64,000 nucleotides of DNA from Pelagibacterales bacterium SAG-MED39 (GTDB lineage Bacteria; Pseudomonadota; Alphaproteobacteria; Pelagibacterales; Pelagibacteraceae), in NCBI GenBank assembly GCA_014653625.1, contig JACWEI010000001.1, positions 1 through 64,000 on the forward strand, read 5' to 3'. Below are positions 29,131 to 38,888 of the stretch, piece by piece (position 1 is the stretch's first letter; the number at the start of each line of letters is the position of its first letter). The position numbers and the translations under genes were made by a program. Below the pieces are notes generated by a model. It saw only the letters and a program-made list of their open reading frames with translations. It was not told where the DNA came from and did no database searches.

Positions 29131-29797
29131 ATATTTCTAAATTTGTTAAATGATGAAACTTATTTGAACTTTCAAAACCATTTAACTTATCTTTTTTTAA
29201 CAATTCATTCCAAATCTCCGAAATTGAGAAATTACGTACATTGTATTTTTCAAACAAATTTCTATTTAAAATTTGACAGCCAATATAAATGAAATCATTA
29301 TTCACATTCTTTTTTAATAAATTACTTTTTAAATCAAAGTCTCCTTTGAGATTTTTATCAAAGCTTAACTTTTTATTTACCAAAAAAAGAATATTATTTA
29401 ATTTTTTTGAAAAGTAAAAATTCTTCATATCATTAATTTCATTGATATAGTATTTGTGCCATAAAGTGTCTGGATTGAAAATTATGAAATCGTTATCTTT
29501 CGAATTCTCAATCATGTTTAAAATTCCACCTCCTGTATCTAAAATTTCTTTTCCATCTTCAATTATTTGAATATCAATAGGGAATTTTTTAATTTCAATA
29601 AATTCTAAAATTTGGCTACTTAAATGAAACGTATTAAGAAAAATTTTTTTAATACCAAGCTTTATTATAATATTAATACATCTTTCTAATATTGTTATAC
29701 CGTCCAACTCAAGCAGTGGCTTGGGTGTTGCCAATGTTAGAGGATTTAATCTTTTACCTAGTCCTGCACACAGTATTAATGCTGTATTAATTTTCAT
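29108..29797 (-). CDS. murU: N-acetylmuramate alpha-1-phosphate uridylyltransferase-like nucleotidyltransferase
   Basis: LILCAGLGKRLNPLTLATPKPLLELDG; paired with an AmgK-like kinase. Confidence 0.8.
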   Translation of the reverse strand: MKINTALILCAGLGKRLNPLTLATPKPLLELDGITILERCINIIIKLGIKKIFLNTFHLSSQILEFIEIKKFPIDIQIIEDGKEILDTGGGILNMIENSKDNDFIIFNPDTLWHKYYINEINDMKNFYFSKKLNNILFLVNKKLSFDKNLKGDFDLKSNLLKKNVNNDFIYIGCQILNRNLFEKYNVRNFSISEIWNELLKKDKLNGFESSNKFHHLTNLEIFKKLKDF

Positions 29798-30734
29798 TTA
29801 ATTTTATTTTTAAATTTTTTTTTAATAGTTTTTTCAAGTCTTGAAATTTTTCATTTTCATTGATCCGCGTTTTAATTAATTTCCATGTATAAGGTATCAT
29901 TTTTAAATAATTCTTTTTCCCATCCCTTAATGCAAGTCGTGTAAATATCCCAATCACTTTTAAATTTCTCAAAATTGATAATATTTCAAAATCATTTTTA
30001 AATTTTTTTAAATCTAATTTTTTTTGTCTTTTTACATAAAAGTTGAAAACTTTTTTTTTAAATGATTTAGAGGTTTTAAATCTCACATCATCTATCAATG
30101 AGGCTAAATCGTAGGCTCTGTTTCCAATTAAAGCATCTTGGCTATCTATTAATCCTATTTGATTGTTTACCACCATTAAATTTGAAACGTGAAAGTCTCT
30201 ATGTACAAAAAAATTGTTTTTTAATTTTAAATTATTTGCAAGTCGTTTAATTATTTTTTTGAATTCTTTTTTAAATTTATCATTAGTAAACTCTGAAAAG
30301 TTTTTTTTTACATACCAATCACAAAACAAATTTGCTTCATTTATAAGTATTTTTTTATCATATTTGGGAATCGTATAATCTTTATTTTTAAAGTTTTTAA
30401 TTTTTCTATTTCTTATTGCTTGAACTTTATTCAATAAGTTAATTATTTTTTTAAAATATTTAAACTTATTGATTTTTTTTTTATTCAATTTAGTAAAAAT
30501 GGTTTCATTTCCAAAATCTTGTATCTCAATGTAATTCTTTTTATAATTTTCCTTATACAAACTTGGTGCTAAAATTTTATTTTTGTTTAGAACCTTATTA
30601 ATTGCATCATACACAAGCAAATTTTTAAATTTTTCTTTCTTAGCAACCACAATAATCGAAGTATTGCGATTATTTTTTTTTCTATAAAAGTTTCTTATGG
30701 ATGCGTCACCTTTTATTTTTATCAGATTTTTCAT
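29787..30734 (-). CDS. amgK: Anomeric sugar kinase / aminoglycoside phosphotransferase family (AmgK-like)
   Basis: FFVHRDFHVSNLMVVNNQIGLIDSQDALIGNRAYDLASLIDDVR. Confidence 0.8.
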   Translation of the reverse strand: MKNLIKIKGDASIRNFYRKKNNRNTSIIVVAKKEKFKNLLVYDAINKVLNKNKILAPSLYKENYKKNYIEIQDFGNETIFTKLNKKKINKFKYFKKIINLLNKVQAIRNRKIKNFKNKDYTIPKYDKKILINEANLFCDWYVKKNFSEFTNDKFKKEFKKIIKRLANNLKLKNNFFVHRDFHVSNLMVVNNQIGLIDSQDALIGNRAYDLASLIDDVRFKTSKSFKKKVFNFYVKRQKKLDLKKFKNDFEILSILRNLKVIGIFTRLALRDGKKNYLKMIPYTWKLIKTRINENEKFQDLKKLLKKNLKIKLNEN

Positions 30735-30741
30735 AAAAAAA

Positions 30742-31197
30742 TTACAGATTTAAACCTTTGATTTGTATAGATCTTGTTTCATGATCTTTTCCATATTCAA
30801 AATTTAATTCTATCAAATTTTGAGGTTTTTCCCTTATAATTTGTGGCCATTCTATTAATGTAATTGTATTAAAATTGTCTCCAAATAAATTTAAATTTTT
30901 TATTTCATCAACTGATTTTAATCTAAATAAATCATAATGGTTTATCTTAATCTCATTAATTTGATATTCATTTAGTAAGGTAAAAGTTGGACTGGTAACA
31001 TCAGTTATTTCTAGTTTATTATCTTTTTGTATTTGGTTAATTAGATATCTTATAAAAGTAGTTTTACCTACTCCCATTTCACCATATAAAAAAACTATGT
31101 TTCCAGATTTGAGTTTTTTTGAAAATTTATCAGCTAATTCCTTTGTTTTTTTTTCTGATGATAAATCTATTTTATCTTTACTAATAGCGATAGGCAT
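30742..31197 (-). CDS. tsaE: tRNA t6A biosynthesis ATPase TsaE
   Basis: [48 protein letters not shown]. Confidence 0.92.
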   Translation of the reverse strand: MPIAISKDKIDLSSEKKTKELADKFSKKLKSGNIVFLYGEMGVGKTTFIRYLINQIQKDNKLEITDVTSPTFTLLNEYQINEIKINHYDLFRLKSVDEIKNLNLFGDNFNTITLIEWPQIIREKPQNLIELNFEYGKDHETRSIQIKGLNL

Positions 31198-32467
31198 CAG
31201 GTTTATAAGGACCCTCTACTCCAACACTAATATAATCTGCTTGTTCTTTAGAAAGTTTTGTCAGTTTTGCACCTACTTTTTTTAGGTGTAGAGTTGCAAC
31301 TTTTTCATCTAAATGTTTTGGTAATACATAAACTTTGTTTTCATAATTTTTATGATTATTCCAGAGCTCTATTTGGGCAATTACTTGATTTGTGAAGGAT
31401 GCACTCATTACGAAACTTGGGTGACCTGTGGCACAGCCTAAGTTAACCAATCTTCCTTCAGCTAAAAGAATTATTCTTTTTTTGCTTGGAAGCTCTATTT
31501 CATGCACTTGAGGTTTCACTTCAGTCCATTTATAATTCTTTAAAGCCTCAACTTGAATTTCGTTATCGAAGTGCCCTATATTACATAAAATTGCTCGATC
31601 TTTCATATCTCGCATATGGTCTGCTGTAACAATATCTTTGTTACCTGTTGCTGTCACAACTATGTCAGCTTTACTTATAGCTTCATCCATTAAAACAACT
31701 TCATACCCCTCCATTGCAGCTTGTAAGGCACAAATAGGATCTGCCTCTGTAACTAAAACTCTTGCACCGCTTTGTCTTAAAGATGCTGCACTTCCTTTTC
31801 CTACATCCCCAAATCCTGCTACAATTGCAATTTTACCTGACATCATAACATCGGTGGCTCTTCTTATTCCATCAACTAAACTCTCTCTACAACCATATAG
31901 ATTATCAAATTTTGATTTTGTAACTGAGTCATTAACATTAATTGCTGGAAGTAAAAGTGATTTTTCTTTTTCCATCTTATTCAATGCTTTAATGCCGGTA
32001 GTCGTTTCTTCTGAAACTCCTTTTACATCTTTTAATAAATCTTTATATTCATTGTGCATTATCGCTGTAAGATCACCTCCATCGTCTAACAGCATATTTG
32101 GTTTCCAATCTTTTTCGCCTATAATTGTTTGTTTAATACACCAAAGGTATTCCTCTTCAGTTTCACCTTTCCAAGCATAAACTGGTATTCCTACTTTTGC
32201 GATTGCCGCAGCTGCATGGTCTTGAGTAGAAAAGATGTTACAAGAAGACCATCTTACTTCAGCACCCAAATTTACCAAGGTTTCAATCAATACGGCTGTT
32301 TGAATTGTCATATGAAGACAGCCGATAATTTTTGCTCCTTTTAAAGGTGATTTTCCAGAATACTCATCTCTTAGAGCCATTAATCCTGGCATTTCACTTT
32401 CAGCTATAGAAATTTCTTTACGACCAAATTCTGCTTGAGATATATCTTTAACTTTGAAATCTTTCAT
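31181..32467 (-). CDS. ahcY: Adenosylhomocysteinase
   Basis: [51 protein letters not shown], terminal PYKPDAYRY. Confidence 0.97.
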   Translation of the reverse strand: MKDFKVKDISQAEFGRKEISIAESEMPGLMALRDEYSGKSPLKGAKIIGCLHMTIQTAVLIETLVNLGAEVRWSSCNIFSTQDHAAAAIAKVGIPVYAWKGETEEEYLWCIKQTIIGEKDWKPNMLLDDGGDLTAIMHNEYKDLLKDVKGVSEETTTGIKALNKMEKEKSLLLPAINVNDSVTKSKFDNLYGCRESLVDGIRRATDVMMSGKIAIVAGFGDVGKGSAASLRQSGARVLVTEADPICALQAAMEGYEVVLMDEAISKADIVVTATGNKDIVTADHMRDMKDRAILCNIGHFDNEIQVEALKNYKWTEVKPQVHEIELPSKKRIILLAEGRLVNLGCATGHPSFVMSASFTNQVIAQIELWNNHKNYENKVYVLPKHLDEKVATLHLKKVGAKLTKLSKEQADYISVGVEGPYKPDAYRY

Positions 32468-32512
32468 GAAGAGTTTTCTAACAATAAAGGGTTAATTAAT
32501 CAATAGCACTCT

Positions 32513-34054
32513 TTAAACTTTAGGAAATATAATTTCCATACTTGCGCCCTTTCGATCTAACCTATTGGAAGCTTTAATTGTAGCATTATGCAAATCAACT
32601 AAATTTTTTACTATGTTTAAACCAAGGCCAGAATGCTGACCAAATTTATCTGGTCTATTACTATAAAATCTATTAAATATTTTGTTTGTATCTTTTTCTT
32701 TAAACCCTTCGCCTTCATCTAATATATTTAAAAGCACTTTATTATCATTTGATCTTGACACTTTCACAACTATTTCTTTGTTATCTTCACTAAAAGAAAC
32801 TGCATTATCCAGGAGATTAGCTACTATTTGTTCAATCCTATTTTCTATACCATTTATATAATATCTATCCTTTTTATCATTTTTATAAGAAATTTTAATT
32901 CCTCTTTTTAATTTATAGATATTATTAAAATCATCTACAACTGATTTTATAATTGGTTCGATATCTAGTCTTTTTATTTTTTCTTTACTTAAAGCAACTT
33001 CATCTTTTAATATTTGAGAATAATCTGTAATTAATCTTTCAATTCTTTGTACATCATGACACAATATATCAATCAGCTTGACTCTCTGATTAATATCATT
33101 TGTATCATGTAAAATCTCAGATGCACTTTTTAAGGAGGCAAGAGGATTTCTTATTTCATGAACTAGATCAGTAGAAAAATTTTCTGCATGTGATATTCGT
33201 TTTTGTAATTCTAGTGTCATATCATCTAAAGAATTTGATAGCAGTCCCAATTCATCGTTTCTTAATTTCAATATATCAATATTAGTAGTTTTAGGATTTT
33301 TATTTTTTATTGTCTTAGTATAGCTTACTAAATTCTTTATAGGTTTAAGAAAATACCTATTAAGAACAAATGAAAAAATTACTATTACTATCCCAACCGC
33401 TATTGCAGTTCTGATTATAAAACTCTTCCTTTCATCAATTGCTGCTTTGATGTCATTTGCATTTTCAGTAATAGCCAAATAACCAATATTTTTACCATTT
33501 TGCATTACATTTTTAATTGTAATTAACTTAAATTTATTGAACTCTTCTTGCGTAAATGTGAAAGGGATTCCAACTTTTTTAGAACCAGCATAGTTAATTA
33601 ATACATCGTTTAATGAAACAGCATAATCATTTCCAATATCAATATTCTTCTTTTCAGTTATCTCTTTCGTTTTTTTTTCATTTAATATTTCTAATTCTAC
33701 AGTATCTAATCTTGTTGAAAATGATCTTGGATCAAGATCTAAGGTATCAGTATCTCCAACTAAATTAAGTTCATTATCAAAAAATATTACTCTATCAAGA
33801 TTTTGAAAAAGAAATCTTGTAGAAAATAAAAAACTTCTTATATCTTCTTCAACAAACTTAACATTTAATCTAGTAATATTATCAATAGTATTATTTATTA
33901 CCTCTATGTGATTTGAGGATTTTTTTTTAATTAAATTTGGTTGTACATTTTTTATATAAACAAATGTAAATAAACCAATAATTGTAAAAAAAATTAAATT
34001 TATAAATAAAAATTTTTTTAAAATAGATAAATTTTTAAGAGTGTCGTTGAACAT
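32513..34054 (-). CDS. chvG: Sensor histidine kinase, ChvG-like
   Basis: HAMP, HEIRNPLASLKSASE, N/G boxes; overlaps response regulator. Confidence 0.85.
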   Translation of the reverse strand: MFNDTLKNLSILKKFLFINLIFFTIIGLFTFVYIKNVQPNLIKKKSSNHIEVINNTIDNITRLNVKFVEEDIRSFLFSTRFLFQNLDRVIFFDNELNLVGDTDTLDLDPRSFSTRLDTVELEILNEKKTKEITEKKNIDIGNDYAVSLNDVLINYAGSKKVGIPFTFTQEEFNKFKLITIKNVMQNGKNIGYLAITENANDIKAAIDERKSFIIRTAIAVGIVIVIFSFVLNRYFLKPIKNLVSYTKTIKNKNPKTTNIDILKLRNDELGLLSNSLDDMTLELQKRISHAENFSTDLVHEIRNPLASLKSASEILHDTNDINQRVKLIDILCHDVQRIERLITDYSQILKDEVALSKEKIKRLDIEPIIKSVVDDFNNIYKLKRGIKISYKNDKKDRYYINGIENRIEQIVANLLDNAVSFSEDNKEIVVKVSRSNDNKVLLNILDEGEGFKEKDTNKIFNRFYSNRPDKFGQHSGLGLNIVKNLVDLHNATIKASNRLDRKGASMEIIFPKV

Positions 34055-34761
34055 TAGTTAACGTTCCATCTGTATCCACTTCCGTATCTGGTTTCTATGG
34101 CTGAAAATTCAGGATCAACTTTTTTAAATTTTTTTCTAATTCTCTTAACATGGCTATCAATCGTCCTATCTTCTATATCAGTGTCTTCTCTATAAGCAAT
34201 ATCCATCAACTGGGCTCTTTCTTTAATAATCCCAGGTCTTTTTGCTAATTCTTTCACTAATAAGAATTCTGTAGTTGTTAATTTGTCTGGTAATTGCTTA
34301 CCATTCCATTCACACTCCAATTGAGAGGGATCTAGTTTGAGTTTGCCATGTGAAATGATGCTTTTATTTTCTTCTATCGTATCTTTGGTATCTTTTTTTC
34401 GAAGCTGTACTCTAATTCTTTCAATTAAAACTTTAATTGAAAATCCTCCTGATTTTTTTACAAAATCGTCAGCACCTAATTTTAATCCTAATAACTCATC
34501 AATTTCATCATCTTTGGATGTTAAAAAAATAACTGGTAAAGATGTTTTTTTTCTTAATTTTTTTAATAATTCCTCTCCATCCATTTTTGGCATCTTGATA
34601 TCAATTATTGCTAAATCAGGAGGGGTTCTAGTAAGTCCAATTAAAGCACTTTCACCATCGATATAGGTTTGAACGTTAAACCCTTCTTTTTCTAAAGCTA
34701 TGCTTAGACTAGTTAAGATATTTCGATCATCATCTATTAAAGCAATTGTTTGTTTAAGCAT
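34054..34761 (-). CDS. chvI: OmpR-family response regulator, ChvI-like
   Basis: TIALIDDDRNILTSLSIALEKEGF..DLAIIDIKMPKMDGEELL; winged-helix DNA-binding domain. Confidence 0.87.
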   Translation of the reverse strand: MLKQTIALIDDDRNILTSLSIALEKEGFNVQTYIDGESALIGLTRTPPDLAIIDIKMPKMDGEELLKKLRKKTSLPVIFLTSKDDEIDELLGLKLGADDFVKKSGGFSIKVLIERIRVQLRKKDTKDTIEENKSIISHGKLKLDPSQLECEWNGKQLPDKLTTTEFLLVKELAKRPGIIKERAQLMDIAYREDTDIEDRTIDSHVKRIRKKFKKVDPEFSAIETRYGSGYRWNVN

Positions 34762-34811
34762 ACTTACTTATAAAAATACTAAATTGTTCTAATTTGGGCA
34801 ACTAATTAAAA

Positions 34812-37586
34812 TTAGTGAAGTGCACCCCAGTTATCACCGATATTCAGATCTACAGTTAAGGGTATAGAGAAAGAATGTTGATCACTGTTAGCTACACTTG
34901 TCATTTCTTCTATTATCATTCCACTGATCCTTTTTGAGTCCTCTTTTGGTGCCTCAAAAATTAATTCATCATGAATTTGGAGGAGCATTCTTGTATTATT
35001 GTCTTTTATCTCACTAAATTTTTTATCTAATCTAATCATTGCCAATCTCATAATTTCAGATGCAGATCCTTGAATAGGAGCATTTATTGCGGCACGTTCT
35101 TGGAAATTCCTTACATTATAATTCTTATCGTTAATACTTATAAAATGCGATTTTCTTCCAAAAATATTATTTACATAACCACTTTTTCTACAAAATTTAA
35201 TTGTTTGATCCATATAAATTTTAATTTCTGGAAATTTTGCAAAATAAGCATTTAAAAATTCTTCAGCCTCATAGTTAGTTACATTTATTTGCTTGGCTAA
35301 TCCATATTGAGAAATACCATAAATAATTCCAAAATTTATAGCCTTTGCTTTTCTTCTTTGATCTTGATTAACTTTTTTAATATCAACGTTAAATATTTGA
35401 CTAGCTGTAAGGGAATGAATGTCTTCATTATTTTTGAAAGCTTTTTTTAATCCTTTAACGTCTGCTAGGTCAGCTAGAATTCTCATTTCAATCTGATTAT
35501 AGTCTGCAGAAATCAAAACATGATTTTTTTTAGCTATAAAAGCTTTTCTTATATCCTTACCGTCCTCAGATTTTATAGGAATATTTTGTAAATTAGGATC
35601 ACTTGAAGCTAATCTTCCAGTAGTAGTGGCTGCGAGTAAAAACGATGTATGAACTCTTTTTGTCAGTGAATTAATGTGTTCTGGTAAAGAATCTGTGTAA
35701 GTATTTTTTAATTTAGAAACTTGTCTCCAATCTAAAACTAATTGTGGAAATTTATGTCCTTTAAAGGCAAGATCTTCTAAAACCGATGCACTTGTTGCAA
35801 AACTTCCTTTTTTAGTTTTTTTAAGATCAGCTATTTTAAGATCATTATACAAAATTTCTCCTAATTGTTTTGGAGAGGCAATATTAAATTCTTTATTTGA
35901 TATCTTAAAAATTTCTTTTTGAAGTTTTTCTATTTTTTTTTCAAATTTAATAGACAAAAATTTAAGAAACTTATCATCAATTTTAATACCTTCAATTTCC
36001 ATAAACGCCAAAATTTTTATCATTGGTTTTTCAAAAACTTCATAAATATGAATCATTTTCTCATCTTTCAAACTTTTGTGAAACTTTTTGTATAATCTAA
36101 AAGTAATATCTGCATCTTCCGCGGCGTAATCTTTTGCTTTTTCAATGTCAACCTCACTAAAATTTATTTCTTTTTTTCCAGATCCTACTAATTCTTTAAA
36201 AGTAATAGTCTTATGATCTAGATGAATTTTAGACAATGTATCCATATTATGTCTATTTTTTCCAGCATCTAATACATACGACATGAGCATCGTATCCTCC
36301 ATTGAAGCAATATGAATACCTTGTTTAAACAATATAATAAAATCAAATTTTATATTTTGTCCTATCTTTTTAACACTAGGGTCTTCAAGCAACGGTTTTA
36401 ATTTTTTTAAAACTATATCTTTCTTTATGCATTTTTTTGAATTATGGCCGATAGGGATATAGCAAGCCTTACCGATTTTAGAGCTTAAAGAAATGCCTAT
36501 TAGATCAGCTTGATGGGGATCTAACGAACTCGTTTCAGTATCTACGGCGACCTCTCCTGCTTCTTCAGCTTCTTTTACGTAATTATCAATTTCGTTGGGA
36601 TCAATAATCAAATGATATTCTTTTTTATCAATAGTTTTTTGATTTTCATTGGTTTTCAGGCTGCTTTTAACACTATCTAAACTTGGTTCACCGTACGCTG
36701 AGATAGCCGAACTTAATAGTCTATTAAACTCCATTTCCCTTAAAAATTTATACAGTTTTTTTTTATCGATTTCTTTTAATTTGAATTCACTTAAATCTCT
36801 ATCTACTGGGGCGTCATGTTTTAAAGTTACTAGTTTCTTACTAATTAATGCTTTATCTTTGTTTTCAATAAGTGTTTCTCTTCTTTTGTTCTGTTTAATT
36901 TCATCAGCAGACTTCAAAAGCGTTTCGAGATCCCCGTATTTGTTAATTAATTCTGCGGCAGTTTTTACACCTATTCCTGGAACGCCAGGAACATTGTCAC
37001 TGCTATCACCAGCTAAAGCTTGAACGTCAATTACTTTATGAGGTTCAACTCCAAATTTATTTTGCACATCTTCTTGAGAAATAAATTTATTTTTCATCGG
37101 ATCAAAAATTCGAACATCTTTTTTAAATAATTGCATTAAATCTTTGTCTGAGGATACAATTGTAACTTTTGCACCTTTTTTTAAAATTTGATCTGTATAA
37201 GTCGCTATCAAGTCATCTGCTTCGTAATTTACAAGATCAATTGAAGGTAAATTAAAGGCCAAAACTGATTTTCTAATATATTCAAATTGTGGAGCTAAAT
37301 CATCTGGGGCTTCTGAACGATTAGCTTTGTAATCACTATAGATTTCGTTTCTAAAAGTTTTTCTAGCTGAGTCAAAGATTACTGCAAAATGTGAAGGTTT
37401 TTGTTTATTTTCCTTAGATTTAGAATCCTCGAGTAATTTAAATAACATACTACAAAATCCGCTTACCGCACCAGTTGGTAATCCATCACTTTTTCGTGTT
37501 AAAGGTGGTAAAGCGTAGTAAGCTCTAAAAATATAACCTGAGCCATCGACTAGATAAAAATGATCTTTTTTTTGAATTTTGCTCAT
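34812..37586 (-). CDS. polA: DNA polymerase I, with 5'-3' and apparently intact 3'-5' exonuclease domains
   Basis: 924 aa; VAVDTETSSLDP (Exo I), GRLASSDPNLQNIPI, ADYNQIEMRILA, LLQIHDELIFE. Confidence 0.96.
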   Translation of the reverse strand: MSKIQKKDHFYLVDGSGYIFRAYYALPPLTRKSDGLPTGAVSGFCSMLFKLLEDSKSKENKQKPSHFAVIFDSARKTFRNEIYSDYKANRSEAPDDLAPQFEYIRKSVLAFNLPSIDLVNYEADDLIATYTDQILKKGAKVTIVSSDKDLMQLFKKDVRIFDPMKNKFISQEDVQNKFGVEPHKVIDVQALAGDSSDNVPGVPGIGVKTAAELINKYGDLETLLKSADEIKQNKRRETLIENKDKALISKKLVTLKHDAPVDRDLSEFKLKEIDKKKLYKFLREMEFNRLLSSAISAYGEPSLDSVKSSLKTNENQKTIDKKEYHLIIDPNEIDNYVKEAEEAGEVAVDTETSSLDPHQADLIGISLSSKIGKACYIPIGHNSKKCIKKDIVLKKLKPLLEDPSVKKIGQNIKFDFIILFKQGIHIASMEDTMLMSYVLDAGKNRHNMDTLSKIHLDHKTITFKELVGSGKKEINFSEVDIEKAKDYAAEDADITFRLYKKFHKSLKDEKMIHIYEVFEKPMIKILAFMEIEGIKIDDKFLKFLSIKFEKKIEKLQKEIFKISNKEFNIASPKQLGEILYNDLKIADLKKTKKGSFATSASVLEDLAFKGHKFPQLVLDWRQVSKLKNTYTDSLPEHINSLTKRVHTSFLLAATTTGRLASSDPNLQNIPIKSEDGKDIRKAFIAKKNHVLISADYNQIEMRILADLADVKGLKKAFKNNEDIHSLTASQIFNVDIKKVNQDQRRKAKAINFGIIYGISQYGLAKQINVTNYEAEEFLNAYFAKFPEIKIYMDQTIKFCRKSGYVNNIFGRKSHFISINDKNYNVRNFQERAAINAPIQGSASEIMRLAMIRLDKKFSEIKDNNTRMLLQIHDELIFEAPKEDSKRISGMIIEEMTSVANSDQHSFSIPLTVDLNIGDNWGALH

Positions 37587-37632
37587 AATAAATAAATATA
37601 GATTATAGATTAAAATAAGAGTATTATTTTTT

Positions 37633-38184
37633 ATGGAACTTATAAAGCAAAATACTCAATCGCAAATAATAAAATCTTTACTTGTTATATTTGTAGGTTC
37701 TTTAGTTTTGGCCATTTCTGCTAAAATTAAAATACCTTTTTACCCAGTCCCAATGACAATGCAAACATTTGTTGTATTGTTTCTTGGAATAAGTTTTGGA
37801 TATAAAGTTGCTCTCGCTACAGTAGGTTTGTACTTATTGGAAGGAATAGTGGGATTGCCTGTTTTTTCTAATTCTCCAGAAAGAGGAATTGGTTTAGCTT
37901 ATTTTACGGGCCCGACCATGGGATATCTTATAGGATTTCTTTTGGCTTGTTTTTTAGCTTCCTTTATTAAGTCTGCTGATAATTATTTCATAATTTTTAC
38001 AAAACTAATATTGTCAGTTTCTACTATTTATATTTTGGGAGTTTTATGGTTAGGAACTATAATAGGTTGGGATAAACCGATTTTTGAATTAGGTGTTGTA
38101 CCTTTTCTGTTAGCTGAGTTATTCAAAATTGTATTATTAACAATTTTGACTAAGAAAATTTTAAAATTAAGAAAATTTATTTAG
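37633..38184 (+). CDS. bioY: Biotin transporter BioY
   Basis: FYPVPMTMQTFVVLFLGISFGYKVAL..YLLEGIVGLPVFS. Confidence 0.92.
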   Translation: MELIKQNTQSQIIKSLLVIFVGSLVLAISAKIKIPFYPVPMTMQTFVVLFLGISFGYKVALATVGLYLLEGIVGLPVFSNSPERGIGLAYFTGPTMGYLIGFLLACFLASFIKSADNYFIIFTKLILSVSTIYILGVLWLGTIIGWDKPIFELGVVPFLLAELFKIVLLTILTKKILKLRKFI

Positions 38185-38767
38185 GTGATCTTTTAGAAAG
38201 GATTCTTTGAAGGGTTCTTCTGTGCATCTTCAATCTTCTAGCAGTCTCTGAAACGTTTCGATTACACAATTCAAATACTCTATGTATATGTTCCCACTTA
38301 ACTCTATCAGCTGACATAGGATTTTCCGGTGGAGCTGCTTTCTTTGTAGGGTCAGCTAATAATGCTTTTTCAACATCATCGGCGTCAGCAGGTTTAGCCA
38401 AATAATCTATTGCTCCTTCTTTTATGGCTGCAACTGCTGTAGGAATATTTCCATAACCTGTTAACATTATAATTCTACTTTCTGAATTGGATGTTTGTAT
38501 TTGTTTAACAACCTCTAAGCCATTTCCATCATTCAGTCTTAAATCAACTACTGCGAATCCAGGTTTTTTTGCTTTGACTGAGTCTATGCCTTTTTGCACA
38601 CCCTCAGCTTGAATAACCTCGAATCCCTTCTTTTCCATGGCTCTTGCTAACCTCTCTCTAAAAGGATTATCATCATCAACTATCAACAGGGATTTATTCT
38701 CAAAATCCTTCAAATTTTGCAGTGTTGGCTCATTTTTCATGATTATGATATGGTCATTTTTTTCCAC
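38177..38767 (-). CDS. regA: Redox response regulator RegA/PrrA/ActR
   Basis: Receiver domain plus Fis-type HTH ELCNRNVSETARRLKMHRRTLQRILSKRSP. Confidence 0.92.
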   Translation of the reverse strand: MEKNDHIIIMKNEPTLQNLKDFENKSLLIVDDDNPFRERLARAMEKKGFEVIQAEGVQKGIDSVKAKKPGFAVVDLRLNDGNGLEVVKQIQTSNSESRIIMLTGYGNIPTAVAAIKEGAIDYLAKPADADDVEKALLADPTKKAAPPENPMSADRVKWEHIHRVFELCNRNVSETARRLKMHRRTLQRILSKRSPK

Positions 38768-38888
38768 AATTCAATAGGTAATTATTTGCTTTACATTGAA
38801 TAACTATTGGATTAATTGCTCGAATTACTAAAGTTATTTTTAAATAAAAAGACTTTTTTTTGTTAAATTTTTTTGGGGGGCATTTTAA

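Noticed and set aside
31638-32180. 180-aa plus-strand ORF in ahcY
   Set aside because: Long, but antisense to a highly conserved ahcY; composition fits a shadow ORF.
36649-37023. 124-aa plus-strand ORF in polA
   Set aside because: Antisense shadow in an intact polA.
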